In this document: positions 51,384 to 59,839 of the stretch, one piece after another
Layout of the letters: the number at the start of each line of letters is the position of its first letter
How positions within the stretch are numbered: position 1 is the first letter of the stretch
Source of the DNA: an uncultured Clostridia bacterium
GTDB lineage: Bacteria; Bacillota; Clostridia; Oscillospirales; Acutalibacteraceae
Assembly: GCA_945874765.1 (NCBI GenBank)
Contig: CAMCHQ010000006.1
Location: 78,915-142,914 of the forward strand
DNA: 64,000 nucleotides
Reading direction: 5' to 3'
Position numbers and translations under genes: made by a program
Notes under the pieces: model-generated
Databases searched by the model: none
What the model was told of the DNA's origin: nothing
The model's input: the letters and a program-made list of their open reading frames with translations, nothing else

Positions 51384-52496
51384 ATGTTTTTATCAAGCGG
51401 TAAAGCGTTGCCGCAGTTTATCAAAAAATTCAATAAACCTAATCTTGATAAGGAATATCTTGATTATATCAATTCAAGCGATATTTGGACTAATGATTTC
51501 AAGACGAGCCTGCCTATTTGTACCGTTTATACCCACGTTCACTCTTTTCTTGACGAATGTGAAATTAAAAACGGAAAAGCGGTAGATAAAGACGGTAAGA
51601 CAAGAAAAGTGCTTTTTCTCGGCTATGACGGAATGCGTGCCGATACTGCGCAAAAAATACTTGAAATGAAAAATGCGTTTGATAATAGACTTGAAAGCTG
51701 TTCAAACACATTCGGCGGGATTAATGAAGTTGCAAAGGCAGGCGGAATATATCTTGCCTACTGCGGCGGATATACAGATACTCTTTATCAGCAAAGCACC
51801 GATACCTCTGCCGGTTGGAATGCTCAGTTTACAGGCAAATGGGGAATTAACAGCGGCGTTAAAGAAAACAGCGATACCAAAAAATTAAGCGCAAAAACTT
51901 TTGTCCTTGAATATGCGGAAAAAGGACTTAAAACATCAATTAATTTTGACTGGACTCCGCTTTTCAGTATCAATCTTAAATCCGAAATCAATTATGTTAT
52001 GAGCCATAAGGAACTTTCGGCAAAATATATCGCAACAGACGTTAAAAAATCAAACGATAATACTCCTTTCGAGAATTTTATCGCTTTTGACGGTCAAAAG
52101 GGAGTCGGTGTTTCGGACACTTTCGCAAGAGACTGTACTTTATACAGAATTAATGAGGGTGACAGCGTAGTTGTCGGAATTTACGATTCAATTGACGGTG
52201 CGGGTCACGCAAGCGGTTTTTCAAAGGATAACGGTAAGTATTTTCAAGCGGTTTTAAATTGCGATTCTTACACTTATCAAATACTTCGTGAAATTAATAA
52301 AAGAGAAAAGGAACTTAATGAAAAATGGCTCGTTATCCTTGCTAATGACCACGGCGGTAAGGACAGAGGTCACGGCGGTCAGTCGCTTGAGGAAAGGACT
52401 ACGTTTATTGCCACAAATATTCCTTTTGATAATGACCTTTTAGGTAAATCGTATAACGGCAAAACGGATAAGGACTACGGTAATCGCTATGACTGA
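51384..52496 (+). CDS. Alkaline-phosphatase-superfamily phosphodiesterase/nucleotide pyrophosphatase-like
   Basis: Type I phosphodiesterase-like protein of about 370 residues. Metal-site motifs in order: FLGYDGMRADT (Asp and Thr nucleophile), NSG-like segment near SPGWN/INSG, DSIDGAGHASGF (Asp and His), and ANDHGGKDRGHGG (Asp-His, His). No signal peptide is apparent, so it may act in the cytoplasm. The start is uncertain: ATG 51384 is 25 bases after the AGGGGG site, while ATT 51366 in the same frame has ideal spacing. The open frame extends upstream to 51288 but that lies before the promoter. It overlaps the transporter gene by eight bases. Confidence 0.8.
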   Translation: MFLSSGKALPQFIKKFNKPNLDKEYLDYINSSDIWTNDFKTSLPICTVYTHVHSFLDECEIKNGKAVDKDGKTRKVLFLGYDGMRADTAQKILEMKNAFDNRLESCSNTFGGINEVAKAGGIYLAYCGGYTDTLYQQSTDTSAGWNAQFTGKWGINSGVKENSDTKKLSAKTFVLEYAEKGLKTSINFDWTPLFSINLKSEINYVMSHKELSAKYIATDVKKSNDNTPFENFIAFDGQKGVGVSDTFARDCTLYRINEGDSVVVGIYDSIDGAGHASGFSKDNGKYFQAVLNCDSYTYQILREINKREKELNEKWLVILANDHGGKDRGHGGQSLEERTTFIATNIPFDNDLLGKSYNGKTDKDYGNRYD

Positions 52497-53328
52497 TTTT
52501 TCAGGCTATAATTCAAAAAGGGACAGGAATATTTTTTTCCTTTGCTTTTTGGCTTACAGCGCTACGTATATTTGCCGTCTTAATTATTCGTGCATTATTC
52601 CGCAGTTGAACTCACTCGGCATTATGAACGAGAGTAAAATCGCTTCCGTCTCCTCGGCATTTTTTGTGTGCTACGGCTTGGGCCAGATTGTAAGCGGAAT
52701 AATAGGCGACAGAATTAATACAAGATATATGATTTTCTTCGGCGTCTTTTTTTCGTCGCTTTCAAATATACTGATTTGCTTTTTAAATTCCTATCCTTTT
52801 TTGATTACTCTTTGGGCGCTTAACGGACTTTTTCAGTCTCTCGTCTGGTCGCCGATATTAAAACTTGCCTCTGTTGAATATGACAGCAAAACGTGTGATA
52901 AATTCGGTATGCATATGTCGGTCACCGTTCCTCTCGGTACTGTTTTAAGCTACGGCGTCAGCCTTGTAACAATGATTTTCCTGCCTTGGAAATACGTTTT
53001 TCTCACCTGCGGTTTAATTCTTTTTGCCGTGTCTTTAATTTGGATTTTCGCCACTCAAAAGCTTGATTTACATAAGAATACACCTAAGAGTGAAAACAGC
53101 GTTCAAATTAAATCTTCCCTTAAAACTCTTGTTTTAACAGGTACGGTTATTTTGCTCGTGCCTATTATCGTTCAGGGAACACTGAAGGACAGCGTTACCC
53201 AGTGGGTGCCCGAGTTTTTCTCATCTCAGTTTAACTCAAACACCTCTTTTTCGCTTCTTTTAACAATGCTTTTGCCCGTTGTCAATGTAACCGGCGCTTT
53301 CTTTGCAAAAAAGTTAATGATAAACTAA
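52489..53328 (+). CDS. MFS transporter, organophosphate-like, N-terminal part (frameshifted)
   Basis: The first 279 residues of a major facilitator transporter resembling the glycerol-3-phosphate/hexose-phosphate (OPA) group: GYNSKRDRNIFFLCFLAYSATYICRLNYSCIIPQL, then GLGQIVSGIIGDRINTRYMI and about eight membrane helices. The frame ends abruptly at TAA 53326, inside a predicted helix-loop, five codons after an A AAA AAG run (53307-53313). The remaining helices continue in the -1 frame at once. It overlaps the phosphodiesterase gene, so enzyme and transporter probably handle the same phosphorylated compound. Confidence 0.8.
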   Translation: MTDFSGYNSKRDRNIFFLCFLAYSATYICRLNYSCIIPQLNSLGIMNESKIASVSSAFFVCYGLGQIVSGIIGDRINTRYMIFFGVFFSSLSNILICFLNSYPFLITLWALNGLFQSLVWSPILKLASVEYDSKTCDKFGMHMSVTVPLGTVLSYGVSLVTMIFLPWKYVFLTCGLILFAVSLIWIFATQKLDLHKNTPKSENSVQIKSSLKTLVLTGTVILLVPIIVQGTLKDSVTQWVPEFFSSQFNSNTSFSLLLTMLLPVVNVTGAFFAKKLMIN

Positions 53329-53699
53329 AAAATGAAGCAAAAACTTCTGCGCTTTTCTTTTTCATTGCACTTGTGTTTTTGATTGTCCTTTTTGCATTCT
53401 CGTCAAAAAGCCTCGTTCTCTCACTTGTATCAATGATTATGGTTACTAACTGTATGTTTGCGGTAAACGTTATGCTTATTACAATCGTTCCGCTTAAATT
53501 TGCAAAATACGGCAACGTCAGCACTGTCGCAGGGCTTCTCAACGCAACGGCATATATCGGCTGTGCTGTTGCTAACCAAATCGCCGGCGGTATCCTTTCC
53601 CGCTCAACCTGGAATACCGTAATAATTTTCTGGATAATTTTAGCAACAGTCGCAATAGCATTTTGCTTTATATATTCAACAAAAAAGGCATCTGATTAG
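53313..53699 (+). pseudogene. MFS transporter, C-terminal part in the -1 frame
   Basis: The rest of the transporter. Reading on from the slippery run in the -1 frame gives VNDKLKNEAKTSALFFFIALVFLIVLFAFSSK and three to four further helices (NVMLITIVPLKFAKYGNVSTVAGLLNATAYIGCAVANQIAGG), ending at TAG 53697. No ribosome site precedes its first ATG (53373), so it is expressed only if ribosomes or polymerase slip at the A-run, or the gene is broken. One missing A in a run of seven would also explain it. Confidence 0.75.
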
Positions 53700-53715
53700 T
53701 TCAGATGCCTTTTTT
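53681..53715. terminator. Bidirectional terminator between transporter and trmB
   Basis: AAAAAAGGCATCTGA (53681-53695) and TCAGATGCCTTTTTT (53701-53715): a perfect 15-bp inverted repeat with a 5-base loop. It contains the transporter stop and lies between convergent genes. Confidence 0.93.
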
Positions 53716-53734
53716 ATATAGAAATATTATAACT

Positions 53735-54403
53735 TTACAACCTTGCTTCCAATCTGTAAATAGGGAAGCCTTGTGACGAAAACTTTTGCTCATATTCGGT
53801 TTCGATATTTCCCTCAAAATCGCTTTTGTGCAAATCGAGTGAAATATTTGAAAGCTTGAAGCCGCATTTTGAAAAGCTTTCGATTGAATATTCAAAAAAG
53901 TGCATATTGTCTGTCTTTTGGCAGATTGCGCCGCCGTCTTTGAGCATAGGCTTGTATATTTCAAGAAAACGTGGGTTTGTAAGCCTGTGCGCTTCGTGGC
54001 TCTTTTTCGGAAATGGGCACGAAAAGTTGAGAAATATTTCCTCTACGCTGTTATTCGGTATGTAAGACGGCAAATATTCCGCCGTGCCGCAAAGAAACAT
54101 AATGTTGTCAAGCCCAAGTTCTCTTGCTTTGTCAATTGCCATAATCAGAACGTTCCTGTTTCTTTCAACGCAAAGAATGTTTCTGTCGGGATTTTGATGC
54201 GCAAACGTGTTGCCGAACTGACCCTTGCCGCAGCCGATTTCCAAATAAACAGGCTGTTCCTTTTTAAATACTTTTTTGAAATCAAGAAGATGATTTTCCT
54301 TTATCGCATCCTGAAAATCAAGTGACTCGTTTTTCATAGTGATAAGATAATCGCCCGAAGCCGCTATTCTTTCGTCAAGATTTTTCTTTCTTTTCATTCT
54401 CAT
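53735..54403 (-). CDS. trmB: tRNA (guanine-N7-)-methyltransferase
   Basis: Methylates G46 in the tRNA variable loop. The 222 residues show PVYLEIGCGKGQFGNTFA (SAM motif I, about residues 53-70), NILCVERN, IFLNFSCPFPKKSHEAHRLTNPRFLEIYKPML and the C-terminal TEYEQKFSSQGFPIYRLEA. It ends beside the transporter's terminator. Usual family motif NFSDPWPK reads NFSCPFPK here, so the normally conserved Asp of that motif is replaced by Cys. Confidence 0.94.
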   Translation of the reverse strand: MRMKRKKNLDERIAASGDYLITMKNESLDFQDAIKENHLLDFKKVFKKEQPVYLEIGCGKGQFGNTFAHQNPDRNILCVERNRNVLIMAIDKARELGLDNIMFLCGTAEYLPSYIPNNSVEEIFLNFSCPFPKKSHEAHRLTNPRFLEIYKPMLKDGGAICQKTDNMHFFEYSIESFSKCGFKLSNISLDLHKSDFEGNIETEYEQKFSSQGFPIYRLEARL

Positions 54404-54427
54404 AATAAATTTGTCCTTTTGTATATA

Positions 54428-56023
54428 TTAATGTTCGTCATCAAGTACGGCGTGCGCACATTTAACTCCGTCAACCGCTGCAGAAATTATTCCGCCTGCA
54501 TATCCGGCACCCTCACCGCAAGGGTAAACGCCTCTGATATTGCATTGAAGTAAATCGTCACGTAAAATTCTGACTGAACTTGACGACCTCGTTTCGGGCG
54601 CTGTCAATACTGCGTCATAAAGATTAAAGCCGTTTAGCTTTTTGTCCATTTCAACTATGGCGCTTTTCATTGTGGCAGATACTTTTGCCGGTAAACATTC
54701 GTCAAGATTTGTAAGCGTAACACCCGTAGGACAGGTCGGTTTAACATTTCCGAGCTGCTTACTTTCAATTCCTTTTAAGAAATCGCCGACAAGCTGAGCC
54801 GGTGCATTGTAATTTGCCCCTGCAAGTTCATAAGCCTTGTGCTCAATCTCTCTTTGATAATAAATGCCTGCAAGCGGATGTTCACTCGGGAAATCCTTTG
54901 GCTCAATTCCCACAAGAAGCGCAGAGTTTGCGTTTTCTCCGTCACGTGCAAGCGAACTCATACCGTTTACTATTACACATTCTTTTTCACTTGCTGCCGC
55001 AACAACAGTACCGCCCGGACACATACAAAATGTATATGCACCTCTCTCGTGAAGTCCGTGGCACGAAAGTTTGTAATCAGCCGCACCGAGTTTAGGATGA
55101 TTTGCGAATTTTCCGTATTGTGCCTCATTAATAAGCTTTTGCGGATGTTCGATTCTTGCACCGACGGAAAACGGCTTTTGCATAATGTCAACACCGAGAT
55201 TATAAAGCATTTCAACCGTATCTCTCGCACTGTGACCTATCGCCATAATTACCGTGTCTGTTTCAAGGTCAATGCTCTCTCCCTTATGCTCATACGTTAC
55301 GCCGTGAACGAATTTGTTGGCAACAATAAGCTTTGTAAGCTTACATTCAAGCCTTACCTCACCGCCTAAACTTTCAATCTTTTTTCTTATGTTTTTAACT
55401 ACTATTTCAAGCCTGTCCGTTCCGATATGCGGCTTTGACGAATATAAAATTTCCTCTGGTGCACCCGCTTCGTAAAGCTCTTCAAGTATCTTCTTGATAA
55501 ACGGACTTTTAATTCCCGTTGTAAGTTTTCCGTCTGAAAAAGTACCTGCACCGCCCTCGCCGAACTGCACGTTTGACTCTTCATTTAGCTTTTTTTCTCT
55601 CCAAAACTTTTGAACGTCGGCTTTTCTTGCTTCAACGTCTTTGCCTCGTTCAAGAATAATCGGTTTTAATCCCGAAAGCGCAAGTATAAGCCCCGCAAAC
55701 ATACCTGCCGGACCGAAGCCGACAATAACCGGACGGAATTTGCTCACTCTCTTGTTTTCGGGCAATTCGTAAACATACGGCTTAACGATTTGCACCTTGT
55801 TTGATTTGCATTTCGATACAATCTGCTCCTCATCAAGAGTGATGTTTACGTCAAGCGAATACGTAAAATGCACGTCGTCTTTCTTTCTTGCGTCAATGCT
55901 TTTTTTATAAATAGTATATTTATCTATATATTTTTCATTTATTTTAAGGATTTTTGCCGCTTTCTTTTTAAGCAGACTTTCGTCCTCGTCAAGCGATAAT
56001 CTGATTTCGTTAATTCTTATCAT
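54428..56023 (-). CDS. FAD-dependent dehydrogenase of the COG2509 type
   Basis: A 531-residue flavoprotein of unknown reaction. An N-terminal domain of about 95 residues precedes the dinucleotide-binding VIVGFGPAGMFAGLILALSG (about 99-118) and RGKDVEARKADVQKFW; NVQFGEGGAGTFSDGKLTT follows, then GHSARDTVEMLY and the FAD-binding C-terminal YPCGEGAGYAGGIISAAVDG (about 500-520). It overlaps the next upstream gene by 14 bases, indicating coupled translation. Confidence 0.88.
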   Translation of the reverse strand: MIRINEIRLSLDEDESLLKKKAAKILKINEKYIDKYTIYKKSIDARKKDDVHFTYSLDVNITLDEEQIVSKCKSNKVQIVKPYVYELPENKRVSKFRPVIVGFGPAGMFAGLILALSGLKPIILERGKDVEARKADVQKFWREKKLNEESNVQFGEGGAGTFSDGKLTTGIKSPFIKKILEELYEAGAPEEILYSSKPHIGTDRLEIVVKNIRKKIESLGGEVRLECKLTKLIVANKFVHGVTYEHKGESIDLETDTVIMAIGHSARDTVEMLYNLGVDIMQKPFSVGARIEHPQKLINEAQYGKFANHPKLGAADYKLSCHGLHERGAYTFCMCPGGTVVAAASEKECVIVNGMSSLARDGENANSALLVGIEPKDFPSEHPLAGIYYQREIEHKAYELAGANYNAPAQLVGDFLKGIESKQLGNVKPTCPTGVTLTNLDECLPAKVSATMKSAIVEMDKKLNGFNLYDAVLTAPETRSSSSVRILRDDLLQCNIRGVYPCGEGAGYAGGIISAAVDGVKCAHAVLDDEH

Positions 56024-57125
56024 TTCTGTTCCTCTTTTTCGTTATTTCGTCTGCAACTTTTATGCCGCTGTAAAATGCAAAGTTTAAATTGTATCCTCCG
56101 CATTCAAACTGCCTGTCAAGCACCTCACCGCAAGCGTATAAATTCTTAACAATCACGGATTCAAAATTGTTAAACTGTTTTAAATCTGCACCGCCGCTTG
56201 TTATTTGTGCAAAATTATATCCCTTCGTACCCGTTATAATTAACTGCCAATTTTTAGCGTATTTGCAAATTTTTTCTCTGTCGCCGTTTGCCTGCTTTTC
56301 AAGAAGGGAAGATATCTTTTCTCCTACTATTCCCTCAAGTGAGCCGAATTTACTTATGTGTTCAAGTAATTCATCTTCACTGAAATCGCTTGCAAGGTCG
56401 ATTACTGCATGGCATTTTTTATGACTTTCGCTTTCAAAATTCCTGCTTACGACTTCGCTTAAATTCATACTCACAATTCCCGATAAGCCGTAATCCGTAA
56501 AAAGAATTTCGCCGTATTCCTTTTTTACACATTCGCCGTCAAGGAGTATTTTCATATCCCCTTTAACCCTCTGACCTTTTAACTGCCTCGGGTATTTGCT
56601 CGATGACGTGAGCTGAACAAGTGCAGGGGACAACGGCGTGATTTTGTGACCGAGATTTTTAAGTATCTCATATCCGCTGCCGTTTGAACCGAGTGAGCTC
56701 TGCGCTTTTCCCCCTGCGGCAATAATGACGCTGTCACCGTAAAACATACCGCAGTCACTCGATACAATTAAATCTTTGTCAACGCTTTTAACCGTGCAGT
56801 CGGTAATTATCTTCACCCCGAGCCTTATACATTCTTTTTCAAGCATATCCCTGACAGTCGTGGCTTGATTTGAATAAGGATAAATCCTGCCCTCGCTGTC
56901 GCTTCTCGTTTTAAGCCCTATATTATTAAAGAAATTTATTACCTCTTTATAATTCTCTGCGTGCTCGTTTGAAAGGTTGCACCTGCCGTTTCCCGTCGCA
57001 AGTATTTTTTTGCCGACAGTATCAAGCCTTTCAAGAAGTATAACCTCGTCACTCGGCATATTCTGTTTTAATCTTATCGCACAGGCAAGACCGCTTGCAC
57101 CTGCTCCGATTATAATTTCAGTCAT
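56010..57125 (-). CDS. BaiN/RdsA-family (HI0933-like) NAD(P)/FAD oxidoreductase
   Basis: A 371-residue flavoprotein with the FAD motif IIIGAGASGLACAIRLKQ at the N-terminus, LERLDTVGKKILATGNGRCNLSN, and a C-terminal TSGGADLKQFNNFESVIVKNLYACGEVLDRQFECGGYNLNFAFYSG. It is somewhat shorter than the usual 400-420 residues of this family. The first gene of the minus-strand pair with the COG2509 protein. Bile-acid activity has been claimed for one family member, but no substrate can be assigned here. Confidence 0.87.
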   Translation of the reverse strand: MTEIIIGAGASGLACAIRLKQNMPSDEVILLERLDTVGKKILATGNGRCNLSNEHAENYKEVINFFNNIGLKTRSDSEGRIYPYSNQATTVRDMLEKECIRLGVKIITDCTVKSVDKDLIVSSDCGMFYGDSVIIAAGGKAQSSLGSNGSGYEILKNLGHKITPLSPALVQLTSSSKYPRQLKGQRVKGDMKILLDGECVKKEYGEILFTDYGLSGIVSMNLSEVVSRNFESESHKKCHAVIDLASDFSEDELLEHISKFGSLEGIVGEKISSLLEKQANGDREKICKYAKNWQLIITGTKGYNFAQITSGGADLKQFNNFESVIVKNLYACGEVLDRQFECGGYNLNFAFYSGIKVADEITKKRNRNDKN

Positions 57126-57205
57126 ATTTTTTCATTGCCTTATCGTTGATTTTGTTATATAATAATATAAAACTTCGTCAAATGCAAACTTTTTGTTGAA
57201 AATAC

Positions 57206-57234
57206 TTGACTTAGTTTACTTTCTATGATATAGT
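57206..57234 (+). promoter_or_regulatory. Promoter of the rpmG-secE-nusG-ribosomal protein operon
   Basis: TTGACT (57206-57211), 17-base spacer, TATAGT (57229-57234). It leaves a leader of about 110 bases before rpmG. Confidence 0.75.
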
Positions 57235-57242
57235 AGTGCTTA

Positions 57243-57310
57243 CCTCGTAGTAGGTGAAATGCCGACAGGCGTTATTTTTTTGCCTGCTTCGCTTTGCGTG
57301 GCGAACGAGG
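57243..57310 (+). promoter_or_regulatory. Structured leader upstream of rpmG
   Basis: CCTCGT (57243-57248) pairs with ACGAGG (57305-57310) and encloses an inner hairpin, CAGGC (57266-57270) with GCCTG (57282-57286) around a T-rich loop. The closed form resembles a ribosomal-protein autoregulatory leader, but no named family was matched. Confidence 0.4.
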
Positions 57311-57349
57311 GAGATTATTTTATCGAAATATTAATGGAGGTGCTATTTT

Positions 57350-57499
57350 ATGAGAGTTAAGATTACCTTAGCTTGCACTGAATGCAAACAGCGCAATTAC
57401 AACACAATGAAAAACAAAAAAAACACACCTGACAGGTTGGAAATGAACAAGTATTGTCCATTCTGTAAGAAACACACTCTCCACAGAGAGACAAAGTGA
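57350..57499 (+). CDS. rpmG: 50S ribosomal protein L33
   Basis: A 49-residue ribosomal protein with the sequence [17 protein letters not shown] at its start and [18 protein letters not shown] at its end. The two CxxC pairs mark the zinc-binding (C+) form of L33. It starts after ATGGAGGTG and precedes secE by 15 bases, the standard rpmG-secE-nusG order of Firmicutes. Confidence 0.95.
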   Translation: MRVKITLACTECKQRNYNTMKNKKNTPDRLEMNKYCPFCKKHTLHRETK

Positions 57500-57514
57500 T
57501 TGGAGGAAGACCGA

Positions 57515-57907
57515 ATGGCTGAAAAAAAGAAGACTTCAACTAAGGCAGACGCTAAAGCTGAAAAGACAGCAAAATCTGCTAAGTCTAAGGACAAGAAGAA
57601 GTCAAAGAAAAATCCTTTTAAATCCATTGCGTCATTCTTCAAAAGTGTTAAGGCAGAGGGCAAAAAGGTTGTTTGGGCACCCGCAAAGGATGTTCTTAAA
57701 AACACCGTTGTTGTTCTTATCGTAGTTATTATCGTAGGCTTGTGCATTTACGGCGTTGACTCACTTCTTTCTCTCGGAATGAAGGGTATCAAGAGCCTTG
57801 CAGAAACTACAACAACTACTTCAGTTTCTCAGCAGGGTGAAAGTACAACAGCTGCCGCTCTTGAAAAGGCTACAACCACAGCCGATACAACAAAAGCTGC
57901 TGAATAA
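57515..57907 (+). CDS. secE: Preprotein translocase subunit SecE, extended
   Basis: Clamp subunit of the SecYEG channel. The core is SFFKSVKAEGKKVVWAPAKDVLKNTVVVLIVVIIVGLCIYGVDSLLSLGM (about residues 44-93), with the amphipathic helix and single membrane segment. At 130 residues it is about twice the usual Gram-positive length: a Lys/Ala-rich N-terminal tail of about 40 residues and a Thr/Ala-rich C-terminal tail of about 30 are added. ATG 57515 follows TTGGAGGAAG. Confidence 0.92.
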   Translation: MAEKKKTSTKADAKAEKTAKSAKSKDKKKSKKNPFKSIASFFKSVKAEGKKVVWAPAKDVLKNTVVVLIVVIIVGLCIYGVDSLLSLGMKGIKSLAETTTTTSVSQQGESTTAAALEKATTTADTTKAAE

Positions 57908-57952
57908 TTACTTTGTACTTAATGCTTAAATAATTATTCGGGAGGCTTATTG

Positions 57953-58480
57953 ATGGAAGAACCAAAATGGTATGTTGCACACACTTTTTCAGGATATGAA
58001 AATAAAGTAGCAAGCAACATTTTAACTGTTGTTGAAAATCGTAACCTTCACGACTTAATTTATGAGGTTGCTATTCCAACCGAAACAGTAAAAGAACTTA
58101 AAAGCGACGGCACAGAAAAAGAGTATCAAAGAAAATTGATGCCGGGCTATGTCTTCGTAAAAATGATTATGACTGATGACAGCTGGTATGTTGTTCGCAA
58201 CACCAGAGGCTGCACAGGCTTCGTAGGTCCTGAGGGTGAACCTCAGCCGCTTACAGATGAAGAAGTAAGAAATAACGCTCTTGAAAGAGTCAGCGTTAAG
58301 GTCAACTATGAAGTGGGCGACCTTGTTAATGTTGTTGACGGTCCGCTTGAGGGCTTCTCAGGTACTGTTGACGAAATTGATGTTGACAATAACAGCGTTA
58401 AGGTTACAGTTTCAATGTTCGGCAGAGAAAATCAGGTTGAATTTGAGCTTGACCAGCTTGAAAAAGTTCAGGAAGATTAA
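57953..58480 (+). CDS. nusG: Transcription termination/antitermination factor NusG
   Basis: Binds RNA polymerase and ribosome S10 to couple transcription and translation. The 175 residues show the NGN domain (KWYVAHTFSGYENKVASNI, LMPGYVFVKMIMTDDSWYVVRNTRGCTGFVG) and the C-terminal KOW domain (YEVGDLVNVVDGPLEGFSGTVDEID). ATG 57953 is seven bases after GGGAGG; the TTG just before it is not used. Confidence 0.96.
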   Translation: MEEPKWYVAHTFSGYENKVASNILTVVENRNLHDLIYEVAIPTETVKELKSDGTEKEYQRKLMPGYVFVKMIMTDDSWYVVRNTRGCTGFVGPEGEPQPLTDEEVRNNALERVSVKVNYEVGDLVNVVDGPLEGFSGTVDEIDVDNNSVKVTVSMFGRENQVEFELDQLEKVQED

Positions 58481-58540
58481 TCATTATTCAATTCAGTAAT
58501 TCGCAGTATATCTGCTTATTATCATCGTTTGATTGCACTG

Positions 58541-58592
58541 TGGCATTTAAGCGATGGTGGGAGAAGCCAAAGGCTTCGCCATTTACCACAAT
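58541..58592 (+). promoter_or_regulatory. Putative L1-binding leader of rplK-rplA
   Basis: Between nusG and rplK a stem-loop, GAAGCC (58563-58568), AAA, GGCTTC (58572-58577), is preceded by GATGGTGGGA and enclosed by outer pairs with CCATTTACCA. Ribosomal protein L1 represses rplK-rplA in many bacteria by binding a leader resembling its rRNA site, and this element is placed correctly. Assignment is by position and form only. Confidence 0.45.
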
Positions 58593-58610
58593 TTTAGGAG
58601 GAAATTAATT

Positions 58611-59036
58611 ATGGCACAGAAGGTAGTAGGTTTAATTAAACTTCAAATTCCTGCCGGCAAAGCTACTCCGGCACCACCTGTTGGTCCGGCTCTCGGTCAG
58701 CACGGCGTAAACATTATGTCATTCACAAAGGAATTCAATGAAAGAACTAAGAATGACGCAGGTCTTATCATCCCTGTAGTAATCACAGTATATGAAGACC
58801 GTTCATTTACATTTGTAACAAAGACACCGCCTGCAGCTGTTCTTATTAAGAAGGCTTGCGGTATTGATAAGGCTTCCGGTGTTCCTAACAAGAACAAGGT
58901 AGCAACCATCTCAAAGGCTGACGTACAGAAAATCGCTGAAACAAAGATGCCTGACCTTAATGCAGCTAATCTTGAATCAGCAATGTCAATGATTGCAGGC
59001 ACTGCACGTAGCATGGGTATAGTAGTAGAAGACTAA
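58611..59036 (+). CDS. rplK: 50S ribosomal protein L11
   Basis: Part of the GTPase-associated centre of the 50S subunit. The 141 residues are the standard length: [40 protein letters not shown] and the C-terminal RNA-binding domain ending [15 protein letters not shown] 58611 follows TTAGGAGGAAA; the upstream extension of the frame crosses the leader hairpin and is rejected. Confidence 0.97.
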   Translation: MAQKVVGLIKLQIPAGKATPAPPVGPALGQHGVNIMSFTKEFNERTKNDAGLIIPVVITVYEDRSFTFVTKTPPAAVLIKKACGIDKASGVPNKNKVATISKADVQKIAETKMPDLNAANLESAMSMIAGTARSMGIVVED

Positions 59037-59086
59037 TTCCCTTGTGGGAGGAAGTATCCGATTTAACCACTGGAGGTAATTTAATT

Positions 59087-59794
59087 ATGAAACACGGAAA
59101 GAAATATACAGACGGTGCAAAACTTATTGACCGTTCAAATTTATACGATTCAAAAGAGGCTCTTGACCTCGCAGTAAAGACAGCTACAGCTAAGTTCGAC
59201 GAAACTGTTGAAGTTCATATTCGTTTAGGTGTTGACTCACGTCACGCTGACCAGCAGGTTCGTGGCGCTGTTATCCTTCCTAACGGTACTGGTAAGGACG
59301 TTAAGGTTGCTGTTTTCGCTAAGGGCGACCTCGCTAAAGCTGCTACAGAGGCCGGCGCTGATGTAGTTGGTGACGCTGACCTTGTTCAGAAGATTCAGGG
59401 CGGCTGGATGGATTTCGACGTTGCTATCGCATCACCTGATATGATGGGCTTCGTTGGTCGTTTAGGTAAGGTTCTCGGCCCTCGTGGTCTTATGCCGTCA
59501 CCTAAGGCAGGCACAGTTACTATGGATGTAGCTAAGGCTGTTCAGGACGCTAAGGCAGGTAAGATTGAATACCGTCTTGATAAAACAAATATTATTCACT
59601 GCCCAATCGGCAAGGCTTCATTCGGTACAGATAAGCTTCTTGAAAACTTCAATGCTCTTCTTGACGCTATCCTTAAGGCTAAGCCTGCTTCATCAAAGGG
59701 TCAGTACATTAAGTCAGTAGCTGTTGCTTCAACAATGGGCCCGGGTGTTAAGATTAATCCTAACAAGGTTGGCACAGTTGCAGCCGCTGAGTAA
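59087..59794 (+). CDS. rplA: 50S ribosomal protein L1
   Basis: Binds 23S rRNA at the L1 stalk and probably represses its own mRNA. The 235 residues show [47 protein letters not shown] and [25 protein letters not shown] 59087 follows GGAGGT; an earlier in-frame start at 59042 lacks a ribosome site. Codon use shows high expression. Confidence 0.97.
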   Translation: MKHGKKYTDGAKLIDRSNLYDSKEALDLAVKTATAKFDETVEVHIRLGVDSRHADQQVRGAVILPNGTGKDVKVAVFAKGDLAKAATEAGADVVGDADLVQKIQGGWMDFDVAIASPDMMGFVGRLGKVLGPRGLMPSPKAGTVTMDVAKAVQDAKAGKIEYRLDKTNIIHCPIGKASFGTDKLLENFNALLDAILKAKPASSKGQYIKSVAVASTMGPGVKINPNKVGTVAAAE

Positions 59795-59802
59795 TTTAGG
59801 TA

Positions 59803-59831
59803 TTGACAAGGAGTAATCCTTGTGTTAAAAT
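59803..59831 (+). promoter_or_regulatory. Promoter of rplJ-rplL
   Basis: TTGACA (59803-59808), 17-base spacer, TAAAAT (59826-59831), directly after rplA and before the L10 leader. Confidence 0.8.
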
Positions 59832-59839
59832 ACAATAGC

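Noticed and set aside
56010..57125. Truncation of the BaiN-like flavoprotein
   Set aside because: It is short for the family but both FAD motifs and the normal C-terminal end are present, so it is treated as intact.
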